Shown here in pieces: positions 23,532 through 32,400 of a stretch of DNA of 51,616 nucleotides. Origin of the DNA: CAZGAQ01 sp964523405 (GTDB lineage: Bacteria; Planctomycetota; Phycisphaerae; UBA1845; Fen-1342); the NCBI GenBank assembly GCA_964523405.1, contig CAZGAQ010000038.1:1-51616 (forward strand), written 5' to 3'. The position numbers and the translations under genes were made by a program. Below the pieces are notes generated by a model. The model saw only the letters and a program-made list of their open reading frames with translations. It had not been told where the DNA came from and made no database searches. Each line of letters starts with the position of its first letter. Position 1 is the stretch's first letter.

Positions 23532-25793
23532 TCAGGGGCCCTGGCTGAGGGTGTAGTTGTAGCCCACCTCCCCGTCGGGTCCTTCGCCCGGCAGATACGT
23601 GCGGATGTACTGCACCTGCACCTGCGTCGGCGCCACCGAAACACGCAGATAGCCCCCATTGTTGACGGCGTCACCATGCGTGTAGTGCCCGTCGATGAGA
23701 CAGCCGGGACCGTAGGTGGGATCGGCGATCTGCGGGCATTCCTGGTACACGATGCCGTCGAGCGCCTGCTTCACGAAGACGTGGTCGTGCGCATGGAACA
23801 CGATTTGCACGCCACCGACCAGCAGAAGCTGGTGGATCGGCAGACCCCAGCCGGGGCGGTGCTCCTCGAATCCGCGCCTTCCGTCCAGGTTCTCGCCCCC
23901 CCACTCGAATGAGCCGCGCCCACCCAGGGCGTGACTCGCCGCCTCGATGCCCCCACGCCCGTACGTGTCCACGCCGGCGGTGAGGTGATGCACGAACACG
24001 AATCTCCACTGCGCCCGGCTGCCTTGCAGCACTTCGCGCAGCCAGGCGTATTGCTTGAATCCGAGCGTCCAATCCCAGTTGTCGCCGCTGCCCGGCATCC
24101 CGGCGTGATTGTGCGGCGCCCGCGCGGTGTACCAGAATGGGTCGAGCACGACGAACAGCGCATCGCCCCACTCCCAGGCATAATAGGTCTCGTGCCGCCC
24201 CACGAGCGGATCCACCTGCGTGTCGCCGCTGTAGAAGTAGTCCGGCTCCGGCAACGGATACAGGAGCTGGCGCGCCCGCGCCGCCCAGGTCGCCAGATTG
24301 TCCGGCGTACCGTCGAGCCGCCAGCCTTGTTCCGCTTCGTGATTACCAATGGCGAAGAAGAACGGGGCCGAATGGCATACCAGCCCGAGAAAAGGCCGCT
24401 GCGCCAGGTGCCGGTCGAACGCCTCCTCGAAGTCCAGCACATCCGCCAACACATAGTACAGCGGGTGCTTGTCCAGTCGGACCATCCCGGACTCGCAGTT
24501 GAACGTGTCCCCCAGATCGAAGTGGAAGTCCGGATGGTCGCCGGCGATGCGCGCCAGCGTCCCCTGGTACAGCGTCACGGTCCGCACGCTACGCTGCTCG
24601 TAGAAAAGATGCGAATCGGCCTGCACGGTGAACGTGAACGCCTGTCCGCGACCACGTTGCGTCCAGAACGTGTGCTCGCGCCCCGCGGCGAACACGGCGT
24701 CTCCAGGGCGGCGATACCGCATGCGGTAGTAGTAATGCGTGCCGGCACGCAGCCCGCTCAGCACGGTCTCCAGCGGCGCCCCACCCGCCACAAAAACAGT
24801 GGGCGTCTTGTCCGCGTACCGGCCGGGCTGGTCGCCATACTCGAAATAGGCCTCCAGGCCGACGAGCGCCAGCGTGCTGATCGTCACGGAACGGTCCGTC
24901 GGCCGCGTCAGCAGTTCCTTCGCCACGAGCGCGGCCTCAACCGTCCGGTACAGCTCCAGCCGCGGCGCGATCACTTGCGCACACGGCCCCGTCACCACGC
25001 GGTAGTCCTGCAGCACCAGAAAGTTGCCGTCCTCCGAGCGATCGTTCTCGATGACCAGCGCCAGCACGCGCCCCGCCGCGCCGGTCCCCCACGCCGGCCG
25101 CCGCAAAATCTCGTTGACCACCGGCGTCAGGTCCGGCGTGTGCCGGTAGAGCGGAAAGCAGTCGAAAACCCCCGCCTCCGCCGGCCAATTCTCCGCGACG
25201 CTCCAGACGACAGTCGCGGCCGTCCGCGGTCGCGTAGAAGGCGGTGCGCCGGCGAAGCTCCCCGCACTGTCCTCGTCGACACCCACGATGCGCAGCCGCA
25301 CACCCTTACTCACCCAGCCGTAGCCCGTGGCCGGCAGCACCAGCCGCGCCAGCGTGAGTTGCTCTCCGGGGGCGAGGTCCGGCACCACAAATCGCAGGCC
25401 CAGATTGAGGTCTCCCCCCCAAGCCGCCCCGACTGCATTGCAGCCCGGCAGGAGGCCATCGTCGAACCAAGCGGACGCCAAGACCTCGGTGCCGTCGTCC
25501 GCATCATCCCCGATCGGGACCGCCAGAAACGGCGTGGCGGCAAAAGCCACCTGCAGGGCAGCCACGTCCGCCAGGTCCACGTCCCCGTCACCGTCCAGGT
25601 CGTGGCAGCAGCCGGCGCGCGGCCCGCCATCGGCCGGTCCCGCCATGTCACCCGGCAACGCCCACCAGTCGCCAGCATCGACCACATCGTCGAGATCGCA
25701 GTCCCCCGGCAGGAATGGCCACACCGGCTCCGCGCAGACACTAACCGTGGCCCCCAACACGAGCATGACGGCCAGTCCTCGCGGGCGCAGCAC
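23532..25793 (-). CDS. Secreted dockerin-containing metallophosphatase
   Basis: A 753-residue exported protein. Residues 1-21 form a signal peptide; residues about 30-84 are two dockerin-type calcium loops (GDCDLDDVVDAGDW and DLDGDGDVDLADVAALQ). A beta-rich middle (90-390) ends in a fibronectin-like segment as in purple acid phosphatases, then a calcineurin-like phosphoesterase domain with ADSHL, FDLGDTF, IGNHEAE, FVHHLTAG and FHAHDHVFV, which supply the two-metal site. The start is GTG at 25793; a Met ten codons on is an alternative. A phosphomonoesterase or phosphodiesterase outside the cytoplasm is likely; the substrate is unknown. The N-terminal rather than C-terminal dockerin is unusual. 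Confidence 0.88.
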   Translation of the reverse strand: MLRPRGLAVMLVLGATVSVCAEPVWPFLPGDCDLDDVVDAGDWWALPGDMAGPADGGPRAGCCHDLDGDGDVDLADVAALQVAFAATPFLAVPIGDDADDGTEVLASAWFDDGLLPGCNAVGAAWGGDLNLGLRFVVPDLAPGEQLTLARLVLPATGYGWVSKGVRLRIVGVDEDSAGSFAGAPPSTRPRTAATVVWSVAENWPAEAGVFDCFPLYRHTPDLTPVVNEILRRPAWGTGAAGRVLALVIENDRSEDGNFLVLQDYRVVTGPCAQVIAPRLELYRTVEAALVAKELLTRPTDRSVTISTLALVGLEAYFEYGDQPGRYADKTPTVFVAGGAPLETVLSGLRAGTHYYYRMRYRRPGDAVFAAGREHTFWTQRGRGQAFTFTVQADSHLFYEQRSVRTVTLYQGTLARIAGDHPDFHFDLGDTFNCESGMVRLDKHPLYYVLADVLDFEEAFDRHLAQRPFLGLVCHSAPFFFAIGNHEAEQGWRLDGTPDNLATWAARARQLLYPLPEPDYFYSGDTQVDPLVGRHETYYAWEWGDALFVVLDPFWYTARAPHNHAGMPGSGDNWDWTLGFKQYAWLREVLQGSRAQWRFVFVHHLTAGVDTYGRGGIEAASHALGGRGSFEWGGENLDGRRGFEEHRPGWGLPIHQLLLVGGVQIVFHAHDHVFVKQALDGIVYQECPQIADPTYGPGCLIDGHYTHGDAVNNGGYLRVSVAPTQVQVQYIRTYLPGEGPDGEVGYNYTLSQGP

Positions 25794-25871
25794 AAGTGCA
25801 CCTGGGGCTCAGGTCCAAACTCAGACTTCCCCGGGGACCTCAGACGATGTGCAGCCCTAAAGTCCGCTTGA

Positions 25872-25900
25872 AGTATAATTCCGGCCCGCGCGCCGGGCAA
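25872..25900 (-). promoter_or_regulatory. Predicted promoter of the metallophosphatase
   Basis: Minus-strand TTGCCC (25895-25900), a 17-nt spacer and TATACT (25872-25877) lie about 80 nt before the GTG at 25793, giving a leader of about 70 nt. Confidence 0.55.
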
Positions 25901-25929
25901 GGAAATTCGCCCCTCGTCACGCCCCGGCC

Positions 25930-26979
25930 TCACCGACCGCGGACACGCCGCTCGAGGTCCAACAGGAACTCCTTGCGCCACAAGCCCCCGCCGTACCCGC
26001 CGAGCTTCCCGCTTTTGTTCACCACGCGATGACACGGAATGACGATCGCGATGCGGTTCTGCCCGTTGGCCAGCCCCACCGCCCGCTGCGCCGTCGGTTG
26101 CCCGATCGCCCGCCCGATGTCCTCATACGAGCACGTCCGTCCATAGGGGATGCGCAGCAGCGCCCCCCAGACGCGCTGCTGAAACGCCGTGCCCGGATAG
26201 TCGAGCGGCACGCCAAACTCGCGCAGCTCGCCGGCGAAGTACCGCCGCAATTCGCCCCGCAGCTGCTCCAGGTGTGCATTCGTCCCCGGCACCACTGCCC
26301 CGTCGAACGAACGCTGCAGCGCCGCAAACTGCTCCGCCGGCGTCGACGACGGGAATTCCAGTCGGCACACCGCGTCGGCCGTCGCACAGATCAGGAGCGG
26401 CCCGATCGGGCTTTCGACCACCTGGGCCACCGCGCAGCGCGCCTCCCGCCCGCGCCCTGGCGTCCGTCCGAACGTCCGCTCGAACGCATCGCGGAATCCG
26501 CTGTTCGACTCGTAGCCGTGGTTGTACGCCGTCGCCGTCAGGTCCGCCCCCTCCTGCACATCAAACAGCGCCTGCCCCATCCGCCGCGCGCGCTGATACG
26601 CCTGGAATGTCATCCCAAAGTGCCTCCGAAAGTAGCGCCGCGCCCGCGTCGGCTCGACCCCCAGCGCCCGCAGATCCGCGTCGCACAACCGCTCCGCCTT
26701 CCCCGCCGCCAGCCGCGCCAGCAGCCCCTGCACCCACTTCGGCTGCTCCCCGTCCGTCTGCAACGGCCGACAACGCTTGCACGCCCGATACCCCGCCGCA
26801 ACCGCAGCCCCCGCCGTGTCGAAGTACCGCACGTTCTCCGGCCGCGGCTTGCGCGCGGGACACGACGGCCGGCAGAAGACGCCCGTCGTCCGCACCGCCA
26901 GGAAGAACACGCCGTCGTACGACGCGTCGCTTTCGAGGTACGCCCGCTGCATCTCACGCTGGCTGAGTCGCCGAACCAT
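25930..26979 (-). CDS. ada: Ada-type regulatory/methylated-DNA repair methyltransferase
   Basis: Three-domain alkylation-response protein that demethylates DNA by suicide transfer to cysteine and can activate repair genes. From ATG 26979 it is 349 residues: Ada zinc domain with Cys36, Cys40, Cys67 and Cys70 (FCRPSC, ACKRC), AraC-like helix-turn-helix at about 85-180 (GMTFQAYQRARRM, YESNSGFRDAFERTFG), and O6-methylguanine methyltransferase domain with active-site Cys316 in IPCHRVV. The open frame extends 40 codons further upstream but the chosen ATG has a -10 hexamer just before it. All key cysteines are present. It is divergent from lpd. Confidence 0.93.
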   Translation of the reverse strand: MVRRLSQREMQRAYLESDASYDGVFFLAVRTTGVFCRPSCPARKPRPENVRYFDTAGAAVAAGYRACKRCRPLQTDGEQPKWVQGLLARLAAGKAERLCDADLRALGVEPTRARRYFRRHFGMTFQAYQRARRMGQALFDVQEGADLTATAYNHGYESNSGFRDAFERTFGRTPGRGREARCAVAQVVESPIGPLLICATADAVCRLEFPSSTPAEQFAALQRSFDGAVVPGTNAHLEQLRGELRRYFAGELREFGVPLDYPGTAFQQRVWGALLRIPYGRTCSYEDIGRAIGQPTAQRAVGLANGQNRIAIVIPCHRVVNKSGKLGGYGGGLWRKEFLLDLERRVRGR

Positions 26980-26985
26980 GCTGGT

Positions 26986-26991
26986 AGGATA
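26986..26991 (-). promoter_or_regulatory. -10 hexamer 6 nt before the ada ATG
   Basis: Minus-strand TATCCT is followed by exactly 6 nt and then ATG at 26979, with no ribosome binding site. This predicts a leaderless ada mRNA. A TAGAGC at 17-nt spacing is the best -35 candidate (3/6). Confidence 0.45.
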
Positions 26992-27081
26992 GACCTGTCC
27001 CCCGGGCGGCTCTACCGATTTCTGAGCGCCGATGTCAGATCGTCGGCCCGCCGCCGTAGCGCTCGCGAACGCGGACCGGCG

Positions 27082-27087
27082 TATAAT
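27082..27087 (+). promoter_or_regulatory. Consensus -10 (TATAAT) of lpd
   Basis: A perfect TATAAT lies 29 nt before the lpd GTG, followed by a GAGGAGA ribosome binding site. No convincing -35 is seen at 16-18 nt. Confidence 0.55.
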
Positions 27088-27116
27088 CCGACCATCCACG
27101 CAGAGGAGACCCGACC

Positions 27117-28502
27117 GTGCCCCAACACGATCTCGTTGTCATCGGAGCCGGGCCCGGCGGCTACGTCGCCGCGATCCGCGCCGCCCAACTCGGGCTCAAC
27201 GTCGCCTGCGTCGAGAAGGAACCCGTCCTCGGCGGCACCTGCCTGCGCGTCGGCTGCATCCCCAGCAAGGCCCTGCTCGAATCCAGCGAGCGGTACGCCC
27301 ACGCGCGCGCCGGGCTCGCCGAGCACGGCGTACAGGTCGGCCAGGTCGGCCTCGACCTTGCCACCATGCTCAAGCGCAAGGACCAGATCGTCTCCGGCCT
27401 CACCAAGGGCGTCGAGGCGCTCTTCAAGAAGAACAAGGTCACGCGCTACGCCGGCCACGCCCGCCTCACCGGGCCCGGCCGCATCGTCGTCACCGCCGCC
27501 GACGGGCAGAGGGAGCTGGAAGCCCGCCACGTGATCATCGCCACCGGCAGCCAGTCCGCCACGCTCCCCGGCGTGCAGCTCGACCACGACCGCATCGGCA
27601 CCAGTACGACCGCGCTGTCCTACGCGCAGGTCCCGCGGCACCTCGTCGTCATCGGCGCCGGCTACATCGGCCTCGAACTCGGCTCCGTGTGGCGCCGCCT
27701 CGGTGCCCAGGTCACCGTCCTCGAATTCCTCGACCGCATCCTCCCCGGCATGGATGCCGAACTCGCCGCCGAGGCCCAGAAGCTCTTCACCCGCCAGGGA
27801 CTCGAATTCCGCCTCGGCTGCCGCGTCACCGGTGCCCGCGTGCAAGGCGACGCCTGCATCGTCGAGACCGAAGGGGCCGCCCCGCTGCAGTGCGACCGCG
27901 TGCTCGTCGCCGTCGGCCGTGTGCCCAACACGGACGACCTCGGCCTCGACACCGTCGGCCTCCAACTCGACGAGCGGCACCGCATCCCGGTCAACGAGCA
28001 CTACACCACTGCGGTCCCCGGCCTCTACGCCATCGGCGACGTCATCGCCGGTCCGCTCCTCGCGCACAAGGCCTCCGAAGAGGGCCTCGCCTGCGTCGAG
28101 CACATTGTCACCGGCTACGGCCACGTCAACTACGACGCCATCCCCGGCGTGTGCTACACCGACCCCGAAATCGCCTCCGTGGGTCAGACCGAGGAGCAAC
28201 TGCAAAAAGCCGGCCGCCAGTATCGCAAGGGCGTCTTCCAGTTTCGCGGCAACGGCCGCGCCCGCGCGCTGGGCCACATCGACGGCCGCGCGAAGATCCT
28301 CGCGGACGCGCAGACCGACCGGATTCTCGGCGTGCACATCATCGGCCCGCGTGCCGGCGACCTGATCGCCGAGGCCGTCGCCGCGATCGAGTTTGGCGCG
28401 AGTGCCGAGGACCTCGCCCGCACGAGCCACGCGCACCCGACGCTGGCCGAAGTGCTCAAGGAGGCCGCGCTCGCCGTCGACGGTCGCGCGCTGCACGCGT
28501 AG
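27117..28502 (+). CDS. lpd: Dihydrolipoyl dehydrogenase (E3)
   Basis: FAD-dependent enzyme that reoxidises lipoamide in 2-oxoacid dehydrogenase and glycine-cleavage complexes. The 461-residue protein starts at GTG 27117 (GAGGAGA about 9 nt upstream). It has the FAD motif VIGAGPGGYVAAI at 8-20, redox cysteines Cys42 and Cys47 in GGTCLRVGCIPSK, the NAD motif VIGAGYIGLELG, GLYAIGDV, and the C-terminal active-site dyad HAHPTLAE. No E1, E2 or glycine-cleavage gene is adjacent, so which complex it serves cannot be said. Confidence 0.96.
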   Translation: MPQHDLVVIGAGPGGYVAAIRAAQLGLNVACVEKEPVLGGTCLRVGCIPSKALLESSERYAHARAGLAEHGVQVGQVGLDLATMLKRKDQIVSGLTKGVEALFKKNKVTRYAGHARLTGPGRIVVTAADGQRELEARHVIIATGSQSATLPGVQLDHDRIGTSTTALSYAQVPRHLVVIGAGYIGLELGSVWRRLGAQVTVLEFLDRILPGMDAELAAEAQKLFTRQGLEFRLGCRVTGARVQGDACIVETEGAAPLQCDRVLVAVGRVPNTDDLGLDTVGLQLDERHRIPVNEHYTTAVPGLYAIGDVIAGPLLAHKASEEGLACVEHIVTGYGHVNYDAIPGVCYTDPEIASVGQTEEQLQKAGRQYRKGVFQFRGNGRARALGHIDGRAKILADAQTDRILGVHIIGPRAGDLIAEAVAAIEFGASAEDLARTSHAHPTLAEVLKEAALAVDGRALHA

Positions 28503-28507
28503 TGTTG

Positions 28508-28582
28508 CGGAGGCACACCGTGCCGTGGTGTCAAGCCTCCGTGCCTGACGTCGGGTCCGTGCGGGACACGGTCCCTCCCGAC
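28508..28582. repeat. Two composite hairpins between lpd and the glycosylase gene
   Basis: First: arms CGGAGGC 28508-28514 / GCCTCCG 28535-28541, with an inner ACACC/GGTGT stem. Second: GTCGGG 28550-28555 / CCCGAC 28577-28582, with inner CCGTG/CACGG. The first may end the lpd transcript. Its right half (28523-28549) resembles a sequence at 43769-43793, suggesting a dispersed palindromic repeat. Confidence 0.5.
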
Positions 28583-28638
28583 ACGACGCGCACGATCGCA
28601 GGCGAGGGCGCAGGCTGCCGATCTTCGGAGTCCGGAGG

Positions 28639-29349
28639 TTGACCAAGGCACGCACACCATTCGCTGGCCTCCCTTTACCGCGCGACTTCTATGACCGCCG
28701 CGTCGAAGCCGTCGCGCGCGACCTGCTTGGCAAGCTCCTGATCCGCGCAACCGCCGCCGGTCTCACCGCCGGGCGCATCGTCGAAGCCGAGGCGTATCTC
28801 GCCGCGGATGACCCCGCCTGCCACGCCTGCAACGGACGCACCCGCCGCAACGCCAGCATGTTTGGCCCCCCCGGCCACGCCTACGTCTACTCAATTCACT
28901 CGCGCTGGTGCCTGAACACCGTCACCGAGCCCGCCGGCACGCCCAGTGCCGTCCTCATCCGCGCCATCGAGCCGCTGGCGGGAATCAACCTGATGACTCG
29001 CCGCCGCCTGACGATTCAGCGGCGCCGCGCGCGGGCCAAATCCCACGCGGCCGACTCGTCCGCCGCCGCGCCGCCGCCACGTTTGGGCCGCGCACACCTA
29101 CCGCTCCGCGACCTCGCCCGTGGCCCGGCACGCCTGTGCGAGGCGCTGGTCATCGACCGCCGCCTAGATGGCTGGGACCTCACGCGTGGACGGCTGCTAT
29201 GGATCGCTGCCCCGGCCGCCGAGCAGAGCCACGACGCAGCCTCGGTGATCTGCACGCCGCGCATCGGCGTGACCTCCGCTCACGACCTACCGCTGCGCTT
29301 TTGCCTCGCCGACTGCCCGTTCGTCAGCGGTACCCGCCGGACTCGCTAG
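28639..29349 (+). CDS. 3-methyladenine DNA glycosylase (AAG/MPG family)
   Basis: Base-excision repair enzyme that removes alkylated purines. The 236-residue product shows the family motifs LPRDFYDRRVEAVARDLLGK, GRIVEAEAYLAADDPACHA (with the catalytic Glu), the DNA-contacting GRTRRNASMFGPPGHAYVY, and LIRAIEPL. The C-terminal third is Arg/Ala-rich in the middle and ends with the usual PRIGV segment. The only available start is the TTG at 28639, on which GGAGG directly abuts, so the true start is uncertain. Its neighbourhood with ada fits an alkylation-repair theme. Confidence 0.88.
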   Translation: MTKARTPFAGLPLPRDFYDRRVEAVARDLLGKLLIRATAAGLTAGRIVEAEAYLAADDPACHACNGRTRRNASMFGPPGHAYVYSIHSRWCLNTVTEPAGTPSAVLIRAIEPLAGINLMTRRRLTIQRRRARAKSHAADSSAAAPPPRLGRAHLPLRDLARGPARLCEALVIDRRLDGWDLTRGRLLWIAAPAAEQSHDAASVICTPRIGVTSAHDLPLRFCLADCPFVSGTRRTR

Positions 29350-29446
29350 AGCGGTTTCACTTTGGGTCTGGTACTCCGGAACGGGAGTTCTTCATCAGGC
29401 ACGGAGGCCTATCGCGACGAGGTCACGCATCGTTGGTGCGACCGCG

Positions 29447-32400
29447 CTAGTCCCCCACAACAATCAGCCGAGTCTCCGCAGGCTCCACCGCCACCGTCAC
29501 GACCTGCTCCTTGGTCAGCCACGTCGGCGCCGGCAGCAGACACACCCCCGGCCGCACGGCCCCCAGGAAATACTCCTGCACCTGCGGCCCCTCAGCCAGC
29601 GCCGGCACGCGATACTCCATCTGGCCCTCGCGCACCCGCTCGAAGGCCCCCAGGCCCGGCGCGTCGCGCAGCACCGTCGCCATGGCCCAGCAGTTGGCGG
29701 GAACGGGCTGTCGCCACACCAGCGCTGCCCGCGACCGGTCCACCGTGAATTCCTCGCGCACGTGGACCAACTCACCGCGTGCCACGCGGTCTCCCGCCAG
29801 CCACGGTCGCTCCGTCCAGTGCAGCTCGCGCAGCCGGTAGACGCTGCGCGGCCATCGGTAGGGCTGCGGGACGTGCGCGTCCTCGTAAATCTTCGGGTCG
29901 AACACCTGCCCATTGGCATCCCACACCGGTGGCGACCACACCGTGACCGTTCGGCGCAGCGTTGCCGCGGGAGCCTCGGACGCGGTCGGCGCTGACCACA
30001 CCTGGTACGGCCGGACCTCCCGTCGGCGCTGCGTCCCGCAGGCAACTTCGACCACCGCCTCGCCCGCCCCGGGCTGGCTCGCCTCGACGCCTACGTGCAG
30101 CCACGTTTGCCCGTGCTCCGGAACCGTCACGGCGTACGCCCCTTCCGTCGCGTGCACCGAGGTCCCGTCGCGCGTCTCCAGCAACCGCACCGCCTCCGTG
30201 TGCAGCCCCGCGCCTCCGGCAATCCGCACGTCGGCCACCATCGGCTCCGCGCCACCGTTTTCCAGCCGCACCGCCAGCACCGTCCGGTCCCCCAGGCTGA
30301 GCTGGTCGGGCAATTGGCAGCGCACCGCCAGCCCGCGCCGCGTGTCGATCAGGCGCGTGCCTACGGCGGCGCTGCCCCGCGGCGTCACCGCGGCCAGTTC
30401 AAGCCGGTACAAACCCGGCACCGACGGCAGGGCAATCCGCAGGTCACACACGCCCGTCGAGCAATCCACGCTCGTGCACCACAGCGTCTCGCCCTCCGCC
30501 AGCGCGGCCTCCAGCGCTGCCAACAACTCCGCCGGCGCGCGCAGCCCGGCCGTCGCCGGCAGCACCGCACCCGTCGCCGCCCCCGGACTAACGCGCGTGG
30601 GCTCATCCGCGGTGGCGGGCGTCGTCGGCCCACGGCCGGTCACCCAGACCGGTGCCGCGCCCGATGGCTCGAGCCGAGGATCCCAGCCGGCCGCACCTGC
30701 GGTGCGCGCCTCGATCAACCGCGCCACGACGACCATACCCGCCTGACTCCCGGCGGGCTCCGTTCGCACGGTTACCGGCAAGTCGACGCCGGGCCACGCT
30801 TCCGCCGGGCAATCCGCGGCCAGCGCCAGCCTCTCCGTCGTCGGCGCCCGGACCGGCACGTCGGCCAGGACTGCCGGGGCGTCCGGCCCCGGCGCCACGA
30901 CACTCAGCCGCGTGGTCCGCCGCGGCGCGCACCGCGTCGGCACGAACAGGCTCGGCGCCTGCGCGGACGGGGCCACGACCGTGCCGCTCAGCGCGCCGCG
31001 GTCGTCCACCAGCACGAGTAGCGGCTGATCGATCGGTCCGCCCAACTCGACCCGCACGCCCTCCCGCTCGCCTGCCCGTGCCGCCTCACCGCGACAAACC
31101 AGCGGCGTGCCCGCGGCCGGCGCGCTCGTCGGTGCCGCCGCGACGACGAATTCCGTGCGTGCTTCGAGCGCCTCGCCATCCCGGACCGGCACGCGCACCT
31201 GCGCACGGTAGGCCCCGGGCTCGCCCGGCTCCCACCAAGTGCTGCGCAACCCCGCGCGCGTCACCCCCACCGGCAGCGCGGCCACGCGCTGCTCGCCGCG
31301 CCAGACCTCGATCACGGGATTCTCGTTCACGGCCACGCCGTCCGGGTGATACCAGCCCAGCCCGAAGCGCCCGGCCTGCCCGCACCGCAGCACTTCCGGC
31401 TCGCGCGTCAGCCAGACCGCCACCGGTTGCGTTCCCAGCAGCATCTCGGCCACCGCCTCCGCGCGCGCCGCGTCGCGGTGACCGGCCCGCAGCGACATGC
31501 TGACACGCGCGGGGCCCGCGGCCTGCCCCAATTCCGCCCCCGCAATCTGCAGCGCGTATTGCCCCTGCGCATTAAGCCGCACCAGACGCTCAGTGAACCC
31601 CAGTGCTTCCACGGTGTCGCCGCCAGGCAACGCGTGCGCCTCGATCCGCGCAAAGAGCACCTCACCCTGCGGCGCCAGTCCGGCTTCATCCGTCACGCTC
31701 ACGCGACCCTGCAGCCCGGCGGCTGCGTCCGCCTGCCACGGCGGCCAGTCGGTCCGCACGAGGTAGCGCGATGCCTCCGGCGCAGCGATACTCCCGAACA
31801 CGCGCGGACCGATGTTATCCAGCACGCGCCCGTCCAGCTTGGCGGTGGCCCGCAGTGATTTGCCGACCAGAGCGGCGCTCACCACGAACTCCGTCGCAAA
31901 GGCCCCGCCCGCGCTCACCGGGACCTCCCGTGTGAACAGGACTTCGTCCGTCGCGTCGGTGACCTCGATGCGCACCGCGCGCCCCGTTTCCACGGCGCCG
32001 TCCAGCAGCCAACCCGCCACATGGAATTTTCCCCCCACGGCGACCCCCTTCGGCCCGCCCAGCAGCAGCACGCGCCCCGCTTCCACCGGCGCGGCCGCCT
32101 CGAGTACCCCGCGGCACAACGCCAGTTGGTCGCCCTGCCGCACCAGGCACAGCCATTCGCGGTCGCGCATGACCCGCGCCTCGTTCGGCAGCGCGAAGAT
32201 CGCCAGCCCGTTCTGCAGACTCGCCTGCAGCGGCACGAACGACCGCCGCATCCAGAACGTCACGGTCCCCGCGCGGTCTGCGCCCGGCCCCCGCGCCCAC
32301 ACCACCACTTCGCGCGGCCCCGCGCGGCACGCGACCTCCAGCGCGCTCGCGATCACCAGCTTTTTGACCACCTGCTCCGCAGCCCCGGCGCGCCGCGCTC

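Noticed and set aside
25874..25879. TATAAT on the plus strand
   Set aside because: No plus-strand gene follows; the same bases serve the overlapping minus-strand TATACT with a good -35.
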